DNA from: Clostridia bacterium
GTDB lineage: Bacteria > Bacillota > Clostridia > Oscillospirales > CAG-272
NCBI GenBank assembly: GCA_900768535.1
Contig: CAAGDE010000125.1
Span: 1 to 20,141 of the forward strand
Direction of reading: 5' to 3'
DNA length: 20,141 nt
Below, one piece after another: positions 14,164 to 20,141 of this stretch; position 1 is the stretch's first letter, and each line of letters begins with the position of its first letter. The notes under the pieces were generated by a model. That model was not told where the DNA came from. It did not search any database and saw only the letters and a list, made by a program, of their open reading frames with translations. Made by a program: the position numbers and the translations under genes.

Positions 14164-14847
14164 ATGGAAGTCAAACTGATCAATTACACAACCAACCCGG
14201 TGGGAGCCATCGAGGATGCCGCCACCACCTGCTATGACAGTCAGCCGACCGACGGCAGAATCATGCGGCATTGCTACAAAAGCGGGCATCACAGCGTTCT
14301 GGAATTTGCGGATTTCACCTTCCGCATCAAGGGGGTGAGCCGTGCGCTGACGCATCAGCTGGTGCGGCACCGGGTGGCGAGCTTTGCCCAGCGGAGCCAG
14401 CGCTACTGCGTGGAGGACGGCTTTGATTACGTCACGCCCGCCAGCGTGGAAAAGGATCCGCAGACGGCGGCGCTCTACCGAGAAACGGTGGAGGCGATCG
14501 GGGACGCGTACCGGCGTCTGGTAGAGGCGGGCGTTCCCGCGGAGGACGCGCGGATGCTGCTCCCCAACGCCTGCTGCAGTGAGATCTGCGTCAAGATGAA
14601 CCTGCGGGAGCTGATCCACTTTGCCAACGAGCGTCTTTGCGCCTGTGCCCAGTGGGAAATCCGTGCCATGGCAAGAGAGATGGTCCGGGCGGTGGCGGAG
14701 GTTGCACCGGAGCTGAAGGCGTTTCTCGTTCCCAAGTGCGAAAAGCACGCGCCGTACTGCTTCTGTACCGAGTCGAAGTCCCGCTCCTGCGGCAGACATC
14801 CGCTGATCGGTGAGGTCTGCCGAAAGGACGAAAAGCCCCTGCAATGA
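14164..14847 (+). CDS. thyX: Flavin-dependent thymidylate synthase
   Basis: ThyX methylates dUMP to dTMP using methylenetetrahydrofolate, FAD and NADPH. The 227 residues carry the ThyX signature RHRVASFAQRSQRY (68-81), matching RHRxxSxxxxSxRY. Further conserved segments are GHHSVLEF (41-48) and NLRELIHFANERL with AQWEIRAMA (about 155-180). The C-terminal tail is rich in Cys (KCEKHAPYCFCTESK and SCGRHP), as in several clostridial ThyX proteins. AGGAG lies 10 bases before the ATG, and the gene follows murB by 18 bases. Its last four bases overlap the start of whiA (ATGA). It occupies the place where rapZ and yvcK often stand in related genomes. Confidence 0.96.
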   Translation: MEVKLINYTTNPVGAIEDAATTCYDSQPTDGRIMRHCYKSGHHSVLEFADFTFRIKGVSRALTHQLVRHRVASFAQRSQRYCVEDGFDYVTPASVEKDPQTAALYRETVEAIGDAYRRLVEAGVPAEDARMLLPNACCSEICVKMNLRELIHFANERLCACAQWEIRAMAREMVRAVAEVAPELKAFLVPKCEKHAPYCFCTESKSRSCGRHPLIGEVCRKDEKPLQ

Positions 14848-15716
14848 GCTTTGCCGATGAAGTCCGTGCGGAGCTGTATGCGATCCCCGTGAAGAAGCCC
14901 TGCTGTCGGCGTGCGCTGGCGGCGGGACTGCTGCTCGGTGCCGCGGCGGACGAAACAGGCGTGGCGGCGCGGTATCCGTCCGGGGCGGCTGCGGATTATG
15001 CGGCGGATGCCCTGCACGCGTTTTTCGGACGGGCTGTCACGGTGGAGACTGTAGTCCTTCCGCACGGCGCGCGGGCGCTGATCTTTTCTTCTCCCGCCGC
15101 CGGGAAGCTGCTGACGCTGATGCGGCGGGAGGACGCCGCCGGAGCGCTGACGGGCGGGTGCGATGCCTGCCACGGGTGCTTTCTGCGCGGCGCGTTTCTG
15201 TCGGCGGGGACGGTCAATGATCCGCACAAATCTCTGCATCTGGAGTTTCTGATCCGCAATCCCGCGTTCGTGCCGCTGACGGAGACGGTGCTGCTGAATT
15301 GCGGATATCCGCCGCACACGGTCGTGCGGGAAAACGGGACCGGGCTTTACTACAAGGACGGCACGTCGGTGGAGGATCTGATCACGCTGACCGGCGCGGG
15401 GCGGGTCGCCATGGAGATGATGAACATCCGCTTTGAGCGTCAGCTCCGCGGCGAGGAGAACCGCGCGACCAACTGCCTGACGAAAAATATCGCAAAAACC
15501 GTTTCGGCGGCGGTGAAGCAGACCGAAGCCATCCGGCATCTGCAGCGGAGCGGTCGGCTCTCCCAATTGCCGGCGGGCGTTCAGGAGACCGCACGCTTGC
15601 GCATGGAGAACCCGGAAGCGTCCCTGGAGGAGCTGCGCACTCTGCACAGTCCCCCTCTGACCAAGTCCGGTCTGAACCACCGCCTCAAGCGCCTGCTGGA
15701 TGAGGCGGAGGGGTGA
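14844..15716 (+). CDS. whiA: WhiA, DNA-binding regulator of division/sporulation
   Basis: WhiA proteins have a LAGLIDADG-like N-terminal domain and a C-terminal helix-turn-helix. They influence cell division, chromosome segregation and, in actinobacteria, sporulation. The 290 residues are slightly shorter than the roughly 316 of Bacillus. Conserved segments seen are PCCRRALAAGLLLG (19-32), FLRGAFLSAGTVNDP (113-127) with HLEF, EENRATNCLTKNIAKT (204-219), and the C-terminal NPEASLEELRTL plus LTKSGLNHRLKRL (272-284). Cys106, Cys109, His110 and Cys112 form an unusual cluster before FLRG. Translation is coupled to thyX through the ATGA overlap. A 531-base repeat-rich gap follows before dnaE. Confidence 0.95.
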   Translation: MSFADEVRAELYAIPVKKPCCRRALAAGLLLGAAADETGVAARYPSGAAADYAADALHAFFGRAVTVETVVLPHGARALIFSSPAAGKLLTLMRREDAAGALTGGCDACHGCFLRGAFLSAGTVNDPHKSLHLEFLIRNPAFVPLTETVLLNCGYPPHTVVRENGTGLYYKDGTSVEDLITLTGAGRVAMEMMNIRFERQLRGEENRATNCLTKNIAKTVSAAVKQTEAIRHLQRSGRLSQLPAGVQETARLRMENPEASLEELRTLHSPPLTKSGLNHRLKRLLDEAEG

Positions 15717-15741
15717 GTGGACGTTGTGTTATGCGCTTTGC

Positions 15742-15806
15742 AGTGCGCTCGCCTGTTTCGCCCTCATCCGTCGCTGGCGCGACACCTTCCCCCCCCGGGG
15801 GAAGGC
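15742..15806 (+). repeat. Family 1 hairpin repeat, copy 2 (subfamily A)
   Basis: It contains GCTCGCCTGTTTCGCC, CTCATCC, the GTCGC-TGGC-GCGAC hairpin (15770-15783) and CCTTCCCC opposite GGGGGAAGG. About 75 bases after it (15807-15884) resemble 8074-8150 with matching words such as GCGTTTGAATTA and CCGCCCGCC. That marks a longer composite unit. Confidence 0.8.
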
Positions 15807-15884
15807 TTCGTTCGGTTGTGCCGATGCGTTTGAGAGTGCGTTTGAATTACGGTGGGGCGGAATAAAAGTTAGCACCGTCCGCCC

Positions 15885-15934
15885 GCCCTCATCCGTCGCT
15901 GGCGCGACACCTTCCCCCTCGAAGGGGAAGGCTA
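15885..15934 (+). repeat. Family 1 hairpin repeat, copy 3 (subfamily A)
   Basis: GCCCTCATCC is followed by the GTCGC/GCGAC hairpin and CCTTCCCC...GGGGAAGG with an intact 8-bp stem. It has the same orientation as the copy 80 bases to its left. The bases 15935-16021 after it hold no gene or recognisable site. Confidence 0.85.
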
Positions 15935-16021
15935 TCACGGCGGTTCTTAATCGTTAGATACATCGCCGATTTACAGGTATGATTGAGAAGTAGAACATAA
16001 AAGAATTTGCACAGCCGAGAG

Positions 16022-16084
16022 AAGCCTTCCCCCGGGTGGGGAAGGTGTCGCGCCAGCGACGGATGAGGGCGAAACAGGCGAGCG
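16022..16084 (-). repeat. Family 1 hairpin repeat, copy 4 (subfamily A, inverted)
   Basis: The reverse complement begins CGCTCGCCTGTTTCGCC and CTCATCC, as copy 2, then the GTCGC/GCGAC and CCTTCCCC/GGGGAAGG stems. It is inverted relative to copies 2 and 3, so the spacer could also form a much larger cruciform. Bases 16085-16144 show nothing further. Confidence 0.85.
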
Positions 16085-16144
16085 TAACCACCGTAGCCCA
16101 CTGCCTTGCCGCCTCAGAATTCCCATATCCCACCCCCCTGATTG

Positions 16145-16218
16145 AAAGTTCTTGGGATTCTCAAACCCTTCTTTCAAGAAGGGTTTGAGCAGGGTTTGGG
16201 ACAGCGTCCCAAGGTCTT
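16145..16218 (+). repeat. Family 2 hairpin repeat, copy 2, upstream of dnaE
   Basis: AAAGTTCTTGG leads into a perfect 13-bp stem (TCAAACCCTTCTT at 16161-16173, AAGAAGGGTTTGA at 16176-16188). A 7-bp stem follows (TTGGGAC at 16196-16202, GTCCCAA at 16206-16212), ending AAGGTCTT. Compared with the copy at 8187-8261, both arms of each stem have changed together. It ends 29 bases before the dnaE start. Confidence 0.88.
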
Positions 16219-16235
16219 AAGTCCCAAGGTCTTAA
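16206..16235 (+). repeat. 15-base tandem duplication next to the dnaE ribosome site
   Basis: GTCCCAAGGTCTTAA occurs twice in direct succession (16206-16220 and 16221-16235). The first copy includes the 3' arm of the family 2 repeat's second stem. The dnaE AAGGAG (16237-16242) follows at once, so the duplication is in the mRNA leader. Either copy can pair with TTGGGAC at 16196-16202. Confidence 0.9.
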
Positions 16236-16247
16236 TAAGGAGAGCAT

Positions 16248-19200
16248 ATGAACGGATTTGTACACCTGCATCTGCACAGTGAATACAGTCTGCTTGACGG
16301 CGCGTGCCGGATTACGGATATTCCCGCGCGTGTGAAAGCGTGCGGGCAGGAGGCGGTCGCGCTGACCGATCACGGCGTGATGTACGGCGCGGTGGCGTTC
16401 TGGCAGGCGTGCAAAAAGGAGGGCATCAAGCCGATCATCGGGTGCGAGGTTTATGTGGCGCATTCGTCCCGGTTCGAAAAGACGGTCGGCGCGGACGGGT
16501 ATGCCGATCACCTGGTCCTTCTGTGCGAGAGCAACGAGGGTTACCGGAATCTGTGCGAAATGGTGTCGCTCTCCTTTACCGAGGGCTTTTACAACAAGCC
16601 GCGCGTGGACGAGGAGCTGCTGCGCCGCTATCACGGGGGGCTGATTGCACTGTCCGCCTGCCTGGGCGGGAAGATTCCGAAGCAGCTTGCCAAGGGGAAC
16701 TACAAGGCGGCACGGGAGACGGCGCTCCGGTACCGGGAAATCTTCGGCGAGGGCAATTTCTATATCGAAATTCAGGATCACGGTCTGGCGGAGCAGAAAA
16801 CCATGCTCCCGATGCTGGTCGATCTGGCACGGGACTGCAGTCTGCCGCTGGCGGCAACGAACGACTGCCACTATCTGCGCCGACAGGACGCCAATGCGCA
16901 GGCGGTGCTGATGTGCATTCAGACCAACACCACGGTGGACATGGGCAGACCCGCCGCCTTTGCAACGGACGAGTTCTACCTCAAGGATACGAATGAGATG
17001 ACCATGACCTTCCGGGCATACCCGGAGGCGCTGTCGAACACCTGCCGGATTGCCGAGCGGTGCGAGGTGAGCTTTGATTTTTCCACCACGTATCTGCCGA
17101 AATTCCCGTGTCCCGCCGGAAAGGGCGCCGCAGATTACCTGCGCGAGAAGGCGGAGGCGGGCTTTGCGGAGCGCGTGAAGCGGGGGCACATCACATTCGC
17201 GGAGCACCCGGAGGCGGAGTACCGCGAGCGCATGGAATATGAGCTGTCGGTCATTCTGCAGATGGGGTACGAGGACTATTTCCTGATCGTGCAGGACTAC
17301 GTGGGCTACGCGCGGTCGCAGGATATTCCGGTGGGACCCGGCAGAGGGTCGGGCGCCGGGAGCCTGGTTGCCTATGCCCTCGGCATCACCGATATCGACC
17401 CGCTCCGGTTTGATTTGCTGTTTGAGCGCTTCCTCAACCCCGAGCGCGTCAGTATGCCGGATATCGATATCGATTTTTGCTACAACCGCCGGGACGAGGT
17501 CATCGGATACGTCGGACAGCGCTACGGGCAGGATCACGTGTCGCAGATCATCACCTTCGGTACGCTTGCCGCCAGAGCCGCCGTGCGCGACGTCGGGCGG
17601 GCGCTGGGAATGCCCTATGCGGATGTTGATGCCGTTGCCCGCGCCGTGCCGCAGGAGCTGAACATCACGCTCCCGATGGCGCTGAAGCTGCCGGAGCTGA
17701 AGCGGCTGTACGAGGGATCCGCCGATGTGAAAAAGCTGATCGATACCGCCATGACGCTGGAGGGGATGCCGCGCAACGTGTCGGTTCACGCCGCAGGAAT
17801 TGTGATTACCGATCGTCCGGTGTCGGAATACGTCCCGCTTGCCCTTTCGAACGGCACGGTGGTCACGCAGTACGACATGGACACCGTGGCAAAGCTGGGG
17901 CTTTTGAAATTCGACTTCCTGGCACTGCGGTATCTGACCATTCTGCATGACGCGGAGTTGCAGATCCGGGAGCGGGAGCCGGCGTTCGACCTGGAGAAGC
18001 TGCCGGGGGACGATGCGGCAACCTTCCGGCTGATTGCGTCCGGCAAGACCTCCGGCGTGTTCCAGCTGGAGTCGGGCGGAATGCGGCAGATGCTGATGAA
18101 TCTGGTGCCGGAGCGGATTGACGATATCATTGCCGCCATTGCACTGTACCGTCCGGGACCGATGGATTCGATTCCGACCTTTATCGAGTGCCGCCACCAT
18201 CCCGAACGGGTGCGGTACGCCACGCCGCTTCTGGAGCCGATTCTGCGCTCCACCTACGGGTGCGTGGTCTATCAGGAGCAGGTCATGCAGATTTTCCGCG
18301 AGGTTGCGGGGTATACCTTCGGGCACGCGGACGTGGTGCGGCGCGCCATGTCCAAAAAGAAGGCGGACGTTTTGCTGGCGGAGCGGGAAACCTTTGTTGC
18401 GGGGGCAACCGCGCGCGGCGTGGAGCCGGCGGTGGCGGAGAAGCTCTTTTCGGATATGGAGAGCTTTGCGAATTACGCCTTCAACAAATCCCACGCCGCG
18501 GCGTATGCGGTGCTCTGCTACCGGACGGCGTACCTCAAGCAGCACTACCCCTGCGAGTATCTGTCCGCACTGCTGACCAGCGTCCTCGGCAATCAGACCA
18601 AGGTGGCGGAGTACATTTCGGAATGCACCGGGCGGGGTATCCGTGTCCTGCCGCCGGACATCAACGAAAGCCGCGCGGAATTCACGGTTACGGACGGAAG
18701 CATCCGGTTCGGTCTGCTTGCCATCCGCAATGTGGGACGGCAGTTTCTGGAGCAGATTCTGGAGGAGCGCCGGCGCGGGAAATTCGCGTCCTTTGAGGAT
18801 TTTATCAACCGGATGCAGGCGGGGGACCTCAACAAACGCATGGTGGAGGCGCTCATCAAAGCGGGGACGTTCGACCGCCTCGGCGTGTTCCGGAGCCGCC
18901 TGCTTGCCGCATATGAGCGGATCATCGATCAGGCTGCCGAAAAGGGAAGAAACAACATTGTGGGACAGCTGGATATGTTCTCGGCGCTCTCCGGTGACGC
19001 GGGCGGCGGGGAACAGCTGTTCGATTACCCGCCCCTGCCCGATCTCACGCCGCGGGAGAAGCTGCTGATGGAGCGTGAGGCGACCGGAATGTTCTTCTCC
19101 GGGCAGCTGCTGGACAGCTACAGCCGGCATCTGACGCTCCTGAAGCCGATGCCCATTACCGAACTGGTCGGCGAGGATGCGGAGCCGCGCGAAAAACAGC

Positions 19201-19748
19201 GGGTGACGGTTGCGGGAATGATTACCGCCGTCACGCTCAAGACCACCAAATCCGGCGACCGGATGGCGTTCTTCCGTCTGGAGGATCAGTACGGCGAGAT
19301 GGAATGCGTGGTGTTCGCGCGGCAGTTTGCGGGCGTGGCACACCTGGTGCGCACCGACCTTGCCGTGGCAGTGACGGGAACGGTCTCCCTGCGCGAGGAC
19401 GAGCCGCCGAAGCTTTTGGTGGGCGGAATGGAGGAGCTGACCGACAACGCGTCCTTCCGGGAGCCGGAGAAGCGCCCGCAAAGCGCACCGCGGGCACCTG
19501 CCGCCCCGGCACCGGCTGCCCTGCCTGCGCACCCGAAGCGCCTGTTTTTGCGGGTGCCCGACCGCACGGGAAAGCCGTGGATCCGGGCAAAGGCGCTGAT
19601 GGAGATTTTTGACGGCGCGTTCCCGGTTGCCGTCTATGACGCAAGCAACGGACAGTACGATTTCGCCCTGCCCGGACTGGCGCTGGATGCCTACGTTCTC
19701 GACCAGTTCCGCGCCCTTCTTGGTGCGGAGAATGTGATTCTGAAGTAG
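16248..19748 (+). CDS. dnaE: DNA polymerase III alpha subunit
   Basis: DnaE is the catalytic subunit for DNA replication. The 1166 residues begin with a PHP domain: HLHLHSEYSLLDG (6-18), LTDHGVMYG (39-47), Glu67, His88 and NDCHYL (205-210). The likely metal ligands are kept, unlike the degenerate PHP of E. coli. The polymerase core has GPGRGSGAGSLVAYALG (about 364-380), the catalytic aspartates in PDIDIDF (Asp405, Asp407) and the third in KFDFLALR (Asp556). FNKSHAAAYAVLCYRTAYLK and LPPDINES lead to a helix-hairpin-helix part. An OB-fold lies at about 984-1060, then a Pro/Ala-rich linker (about 1074-1099) and a short C-terminal domain. The ATG at 16248 has AAGGAG 5 bases upstream. No clear promoter is visible in the 531-base repeat-rich gap after whiA. 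Confidence 0.97.
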   Translation: MNGFVHLHLHSEYSLLDGACRITDIPARVKACGQEAVALTDHGVMYGAVAFWQACKKEGIKPIIGCEVYVAHSSRFEKTVGADGYADHLVLLCESNEGYRNLCEMVSLSFTEGFYNKPRVDEELLRRYHGGLIALSACLGGKIPKQLAKGNYKAARETALRYREIFGEGNFYIEIQDHGLAEQKTMLPMLVDLARDCSLPLAATNDCHYLRRQDANAQAVLMCIQTNTTVDMGRPAAFATDEFYLKDTNEMTMTFRAYPEALSNTCRIAERCEVSFDFSTTYLPKFPCPAGKGAADYLREKAEAGFAERVKRGHITFAEHPEAEYRERMEYELSVILQMGYEDYFLIVQDYVGYARSQDIPVGPGRGSGAGSLVAYALGITDIDPLRFDLLFERFLNPERVSMPDIDIDFCYNRRDEVIGYVGQRYGQDHVSQIITFGTLAARAAVRDVGRALGMPYADVDAVARAVPQELNITLPMALKLPELKRLYEGSADVKKLIDTAMTLEGMPRNVSVHAAGIVITDRPVSEYVPLALSNGTVVTQYDMDTVAKLGLLKFDFLALRYLTILHDAELQIREREPAFDLEKLPGDDAATFRLIASGKTSGVFQLESGGMRQMLMNLVPERIDDIIAAIALYRPGPMDSIPTFIECRHHPERVRYATPLLEPILRSTYGCVVYQEQVMQIFREVAGYTFGHADVVRRAMSKKKADVLLAERETFVAGATARGVEPAVAEKLFSDMESFANYAFNKSHAAAYAVLCYRTAYLKQHYPCEYLSALLTSVLGNQTKVAEYISECTGRGIRVLPPDINESRAEFTVTDGSIRFGLLAIRNVGRQFLEQILEERRRGKFASFEDFINRMQAGDLNKRMVEALIKAGTFDRLGVFRSRLLAAYERIIDQAAEKGRNNIVGQLDMFSALSGDAGGGEQLFDYPPLPDLTPREKLLMEREATGMFFSGQLLDSYSRHLTLLKPMPITELVGEDAEPREKQRVTVAGMITAVTLKTTKSGDRMAFFRLEDQYGEMECVVFARQFAGVAHLVRTDLAVAVTGTVSLREDEPPKLLVGGMEELTDNASFREPEKRPQSAPRAPAAPAPAALPAHPKRLFLRVPDRTGKPWIRAKALMEIFDGAFPVAVYDASNGQYDFALPGLALDAYVLDQFRALLGAENVILK

Positions 19749-19786
19749 CCTGATGAAGGTATTTGTTATATCATAATGAGGAAAGT

Positions 19787-19844
19787 GCAGATTTATCCCC
19801 CCTCATCAGTCGCTGACGCGACAGCTTCCCCCGAGGGGAAGCCT
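19787..19844 (+). repeat. Family 1 hairpin repeat, copy 5 (subfamily B)
   Basis: GCAGATTTATCC and CTCATCAG precede GTCGC-TGAC-GCGAC and GCTTCCCC...GGGGAAGC. Subfamily B differs from A by AG instead of CG before the first stem, TGAC instead of TGGC in the loop, and a swapped base pair in the second stem. It starts 39 bases after the dnaE stop and could serve as an mRNA 3' end, since no T-run terminator is seen. Confidence 0.85.
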
Positions 19845-19900
19845 ATCAGCAAGAGCGGGTTGGATTTGACGGTGGTTGTTGCGGCAGATTTTATGAGAGA

Positions 19901-19959
19901 GCAGGTTTATCCCCCCTCATCAGTCGCTGACGCGACAGCTTCCCCCCGAGGGGAAGCCT
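19901..19959 (+). repeat. Family 1 hairpin repeat, copy 6 (subfamily B)
   Basis: GCAGGTTTATCC, CTCATCAG, the GTCGC/GCGAC stem and GCTTCCCC/GGGGAAGC are as in copy 5, exactly 114 bases further on. The 56 bases between the two copies show no gene. The flank 19960-20064 after this copy is also empty apart from a weak TTGCC/GGCAA hairpin at 20044-20058. Confidence 0.85.
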
Positions 19960-20064
19960 GTTTGAGAGTACGATTCAGCTTTAAGAATTCTGTTGATTGA
20001 TGAAGAGCTCGTATGAAGTTCCCGAAAAGTCGAGATGAATATCTTGCCAACGGGGCAACATAAA

Positions 20065-20120
20065 AGGCTTCCCCTCGGGGGGAAGCTGTCGCGTCAGCGA
20101 CTGATGAGGGGGGATGAATT
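20065..20120 (-). repeat. Family 1 hairpin repeat, copy 7 (subfamily B, inverted)
   Basis: The reverse complement reads TTCATCC, CTCATCAG, the GTCGC/GCGAC stem and GCTTCCCC/GGGGAAGC. Inverted relative to copies 5 and 6, it mirrors the arrangement in the whiA-dnaE gap (two direct, one inverted). The last 21 bases of the window show nothing. Confidence 0.85.
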
Positions 20121-20141
20121 TGTACCGCCTTCCGTGTTCTC

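Noticed and set aside
13216..14844. A 542-codon minus-strand frame opposite murB and thyX
   Set aside because: It is antisense to two clear genes with conserved motifs, has no ribosome site or known domain, and covers the murB promoter region edge.
16161..19532. A 1123-codon open frame on the minus strand opposite dnaE
   Set aside because: It mirrors the codon pattern of dnaE in GC-rich DNA. It shows no recognisable domains and is rich in His, Arg, Gln and Pro, as antisense frames are; the plus-strand DnaE is unmistakable.
19776..20000. A 74-codon frame covering two family 1 repeats after dnaE
   Set aside because: The translated PPSSVADATASP stretch is repeated because the DNA repeat is. 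It has no ribosome site and reads as a false peptide from a non-coding repeat. The same applies to the frames at 15700-15957, 15729-15938 and 15889-16101.
19787..20120. A CRISPR-like array of repeats after dnaE
   Set aside because: Only three copies, one inverted, with unequal spacers of about 56 and 105 bases and imperfect repeats containing two hairpins each; the same family occurs singly elsewhere in the window.

Overview
The window looks like the chromosome of a GC-rich member of the Clostridia, probably of the Oscillospirales/Ruminococcaceae type. The reasons are a WhiA/MurB/DnaE neighbourhood typical of Firmicutes, a ParC-type topoisomerase, a ThyX-type thymidylate synthase, consensus sigma-A promoters with 17-bp spacers, and clustered hairpin repeats between genes. 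The genus cannot be fixed from sequence alone. Almost all of the window is ordinary housekeeping DNA. I see no phage, insertion sequence, CRISPR array or recognisable defence system. What is unusual lies in the repeats, in gene order and in a few residue-level oddities.

Left edge (1-626): an AT-rich stretch (about 37% GC over the first 300 bases, counted by hand) holds the 5' part of a GNAT acetyltransferase gene reading leftwards, a large hairpin, a terminator and a leftward tRNA-Gln. Positions 771-3312 carry a rightward pair of metallopeptidase genes (M29 aminopeptidase, then peptidase T) behind a strong promoter. A long bidirectional terminator at 3368-3408 closes this unit and the converging one.

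Positions 3423-13043 are one leftward run of nine genes starting from a promoter at 13083-13111. The order is Gfo/Idh oxidoreductase, coaE, lytic transglycosylase, M18 aminopeptidase, prfA, sua5, parC, a 44-residue membrane peptide, and an SGNH hydrolase. The genes overlap or nearly touch, except for a 274-base gap between prfA and sua5 that is filled with repeats. The run mixes coenzyme A synthesis, translation termination, tRNA t6A modification, chromosome decatenation, wall turnover and peptide salvage.

From a divergent promoter at 13154-13182 run murB, thyX and whiA (peptidoglycan precursor, dTMP synthesis, division/sporulation regulator). A 531-base repeat-rich spacer follows, then dnaE, the replicative polymerase alpha subunit. 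After dnaE (19749-20141) there are only repeats.

Two repeat families stand out. Family 1 (seven copies) has two adjacent hairpins. Family 2 (two copies) has a 13-bp stem followed by a 7-bp stem. In both families, differences between copies fall in matching pairs that keep the stems intact. One family 2 copy has become the 3' end of prfA and supplies its last codons and stop.
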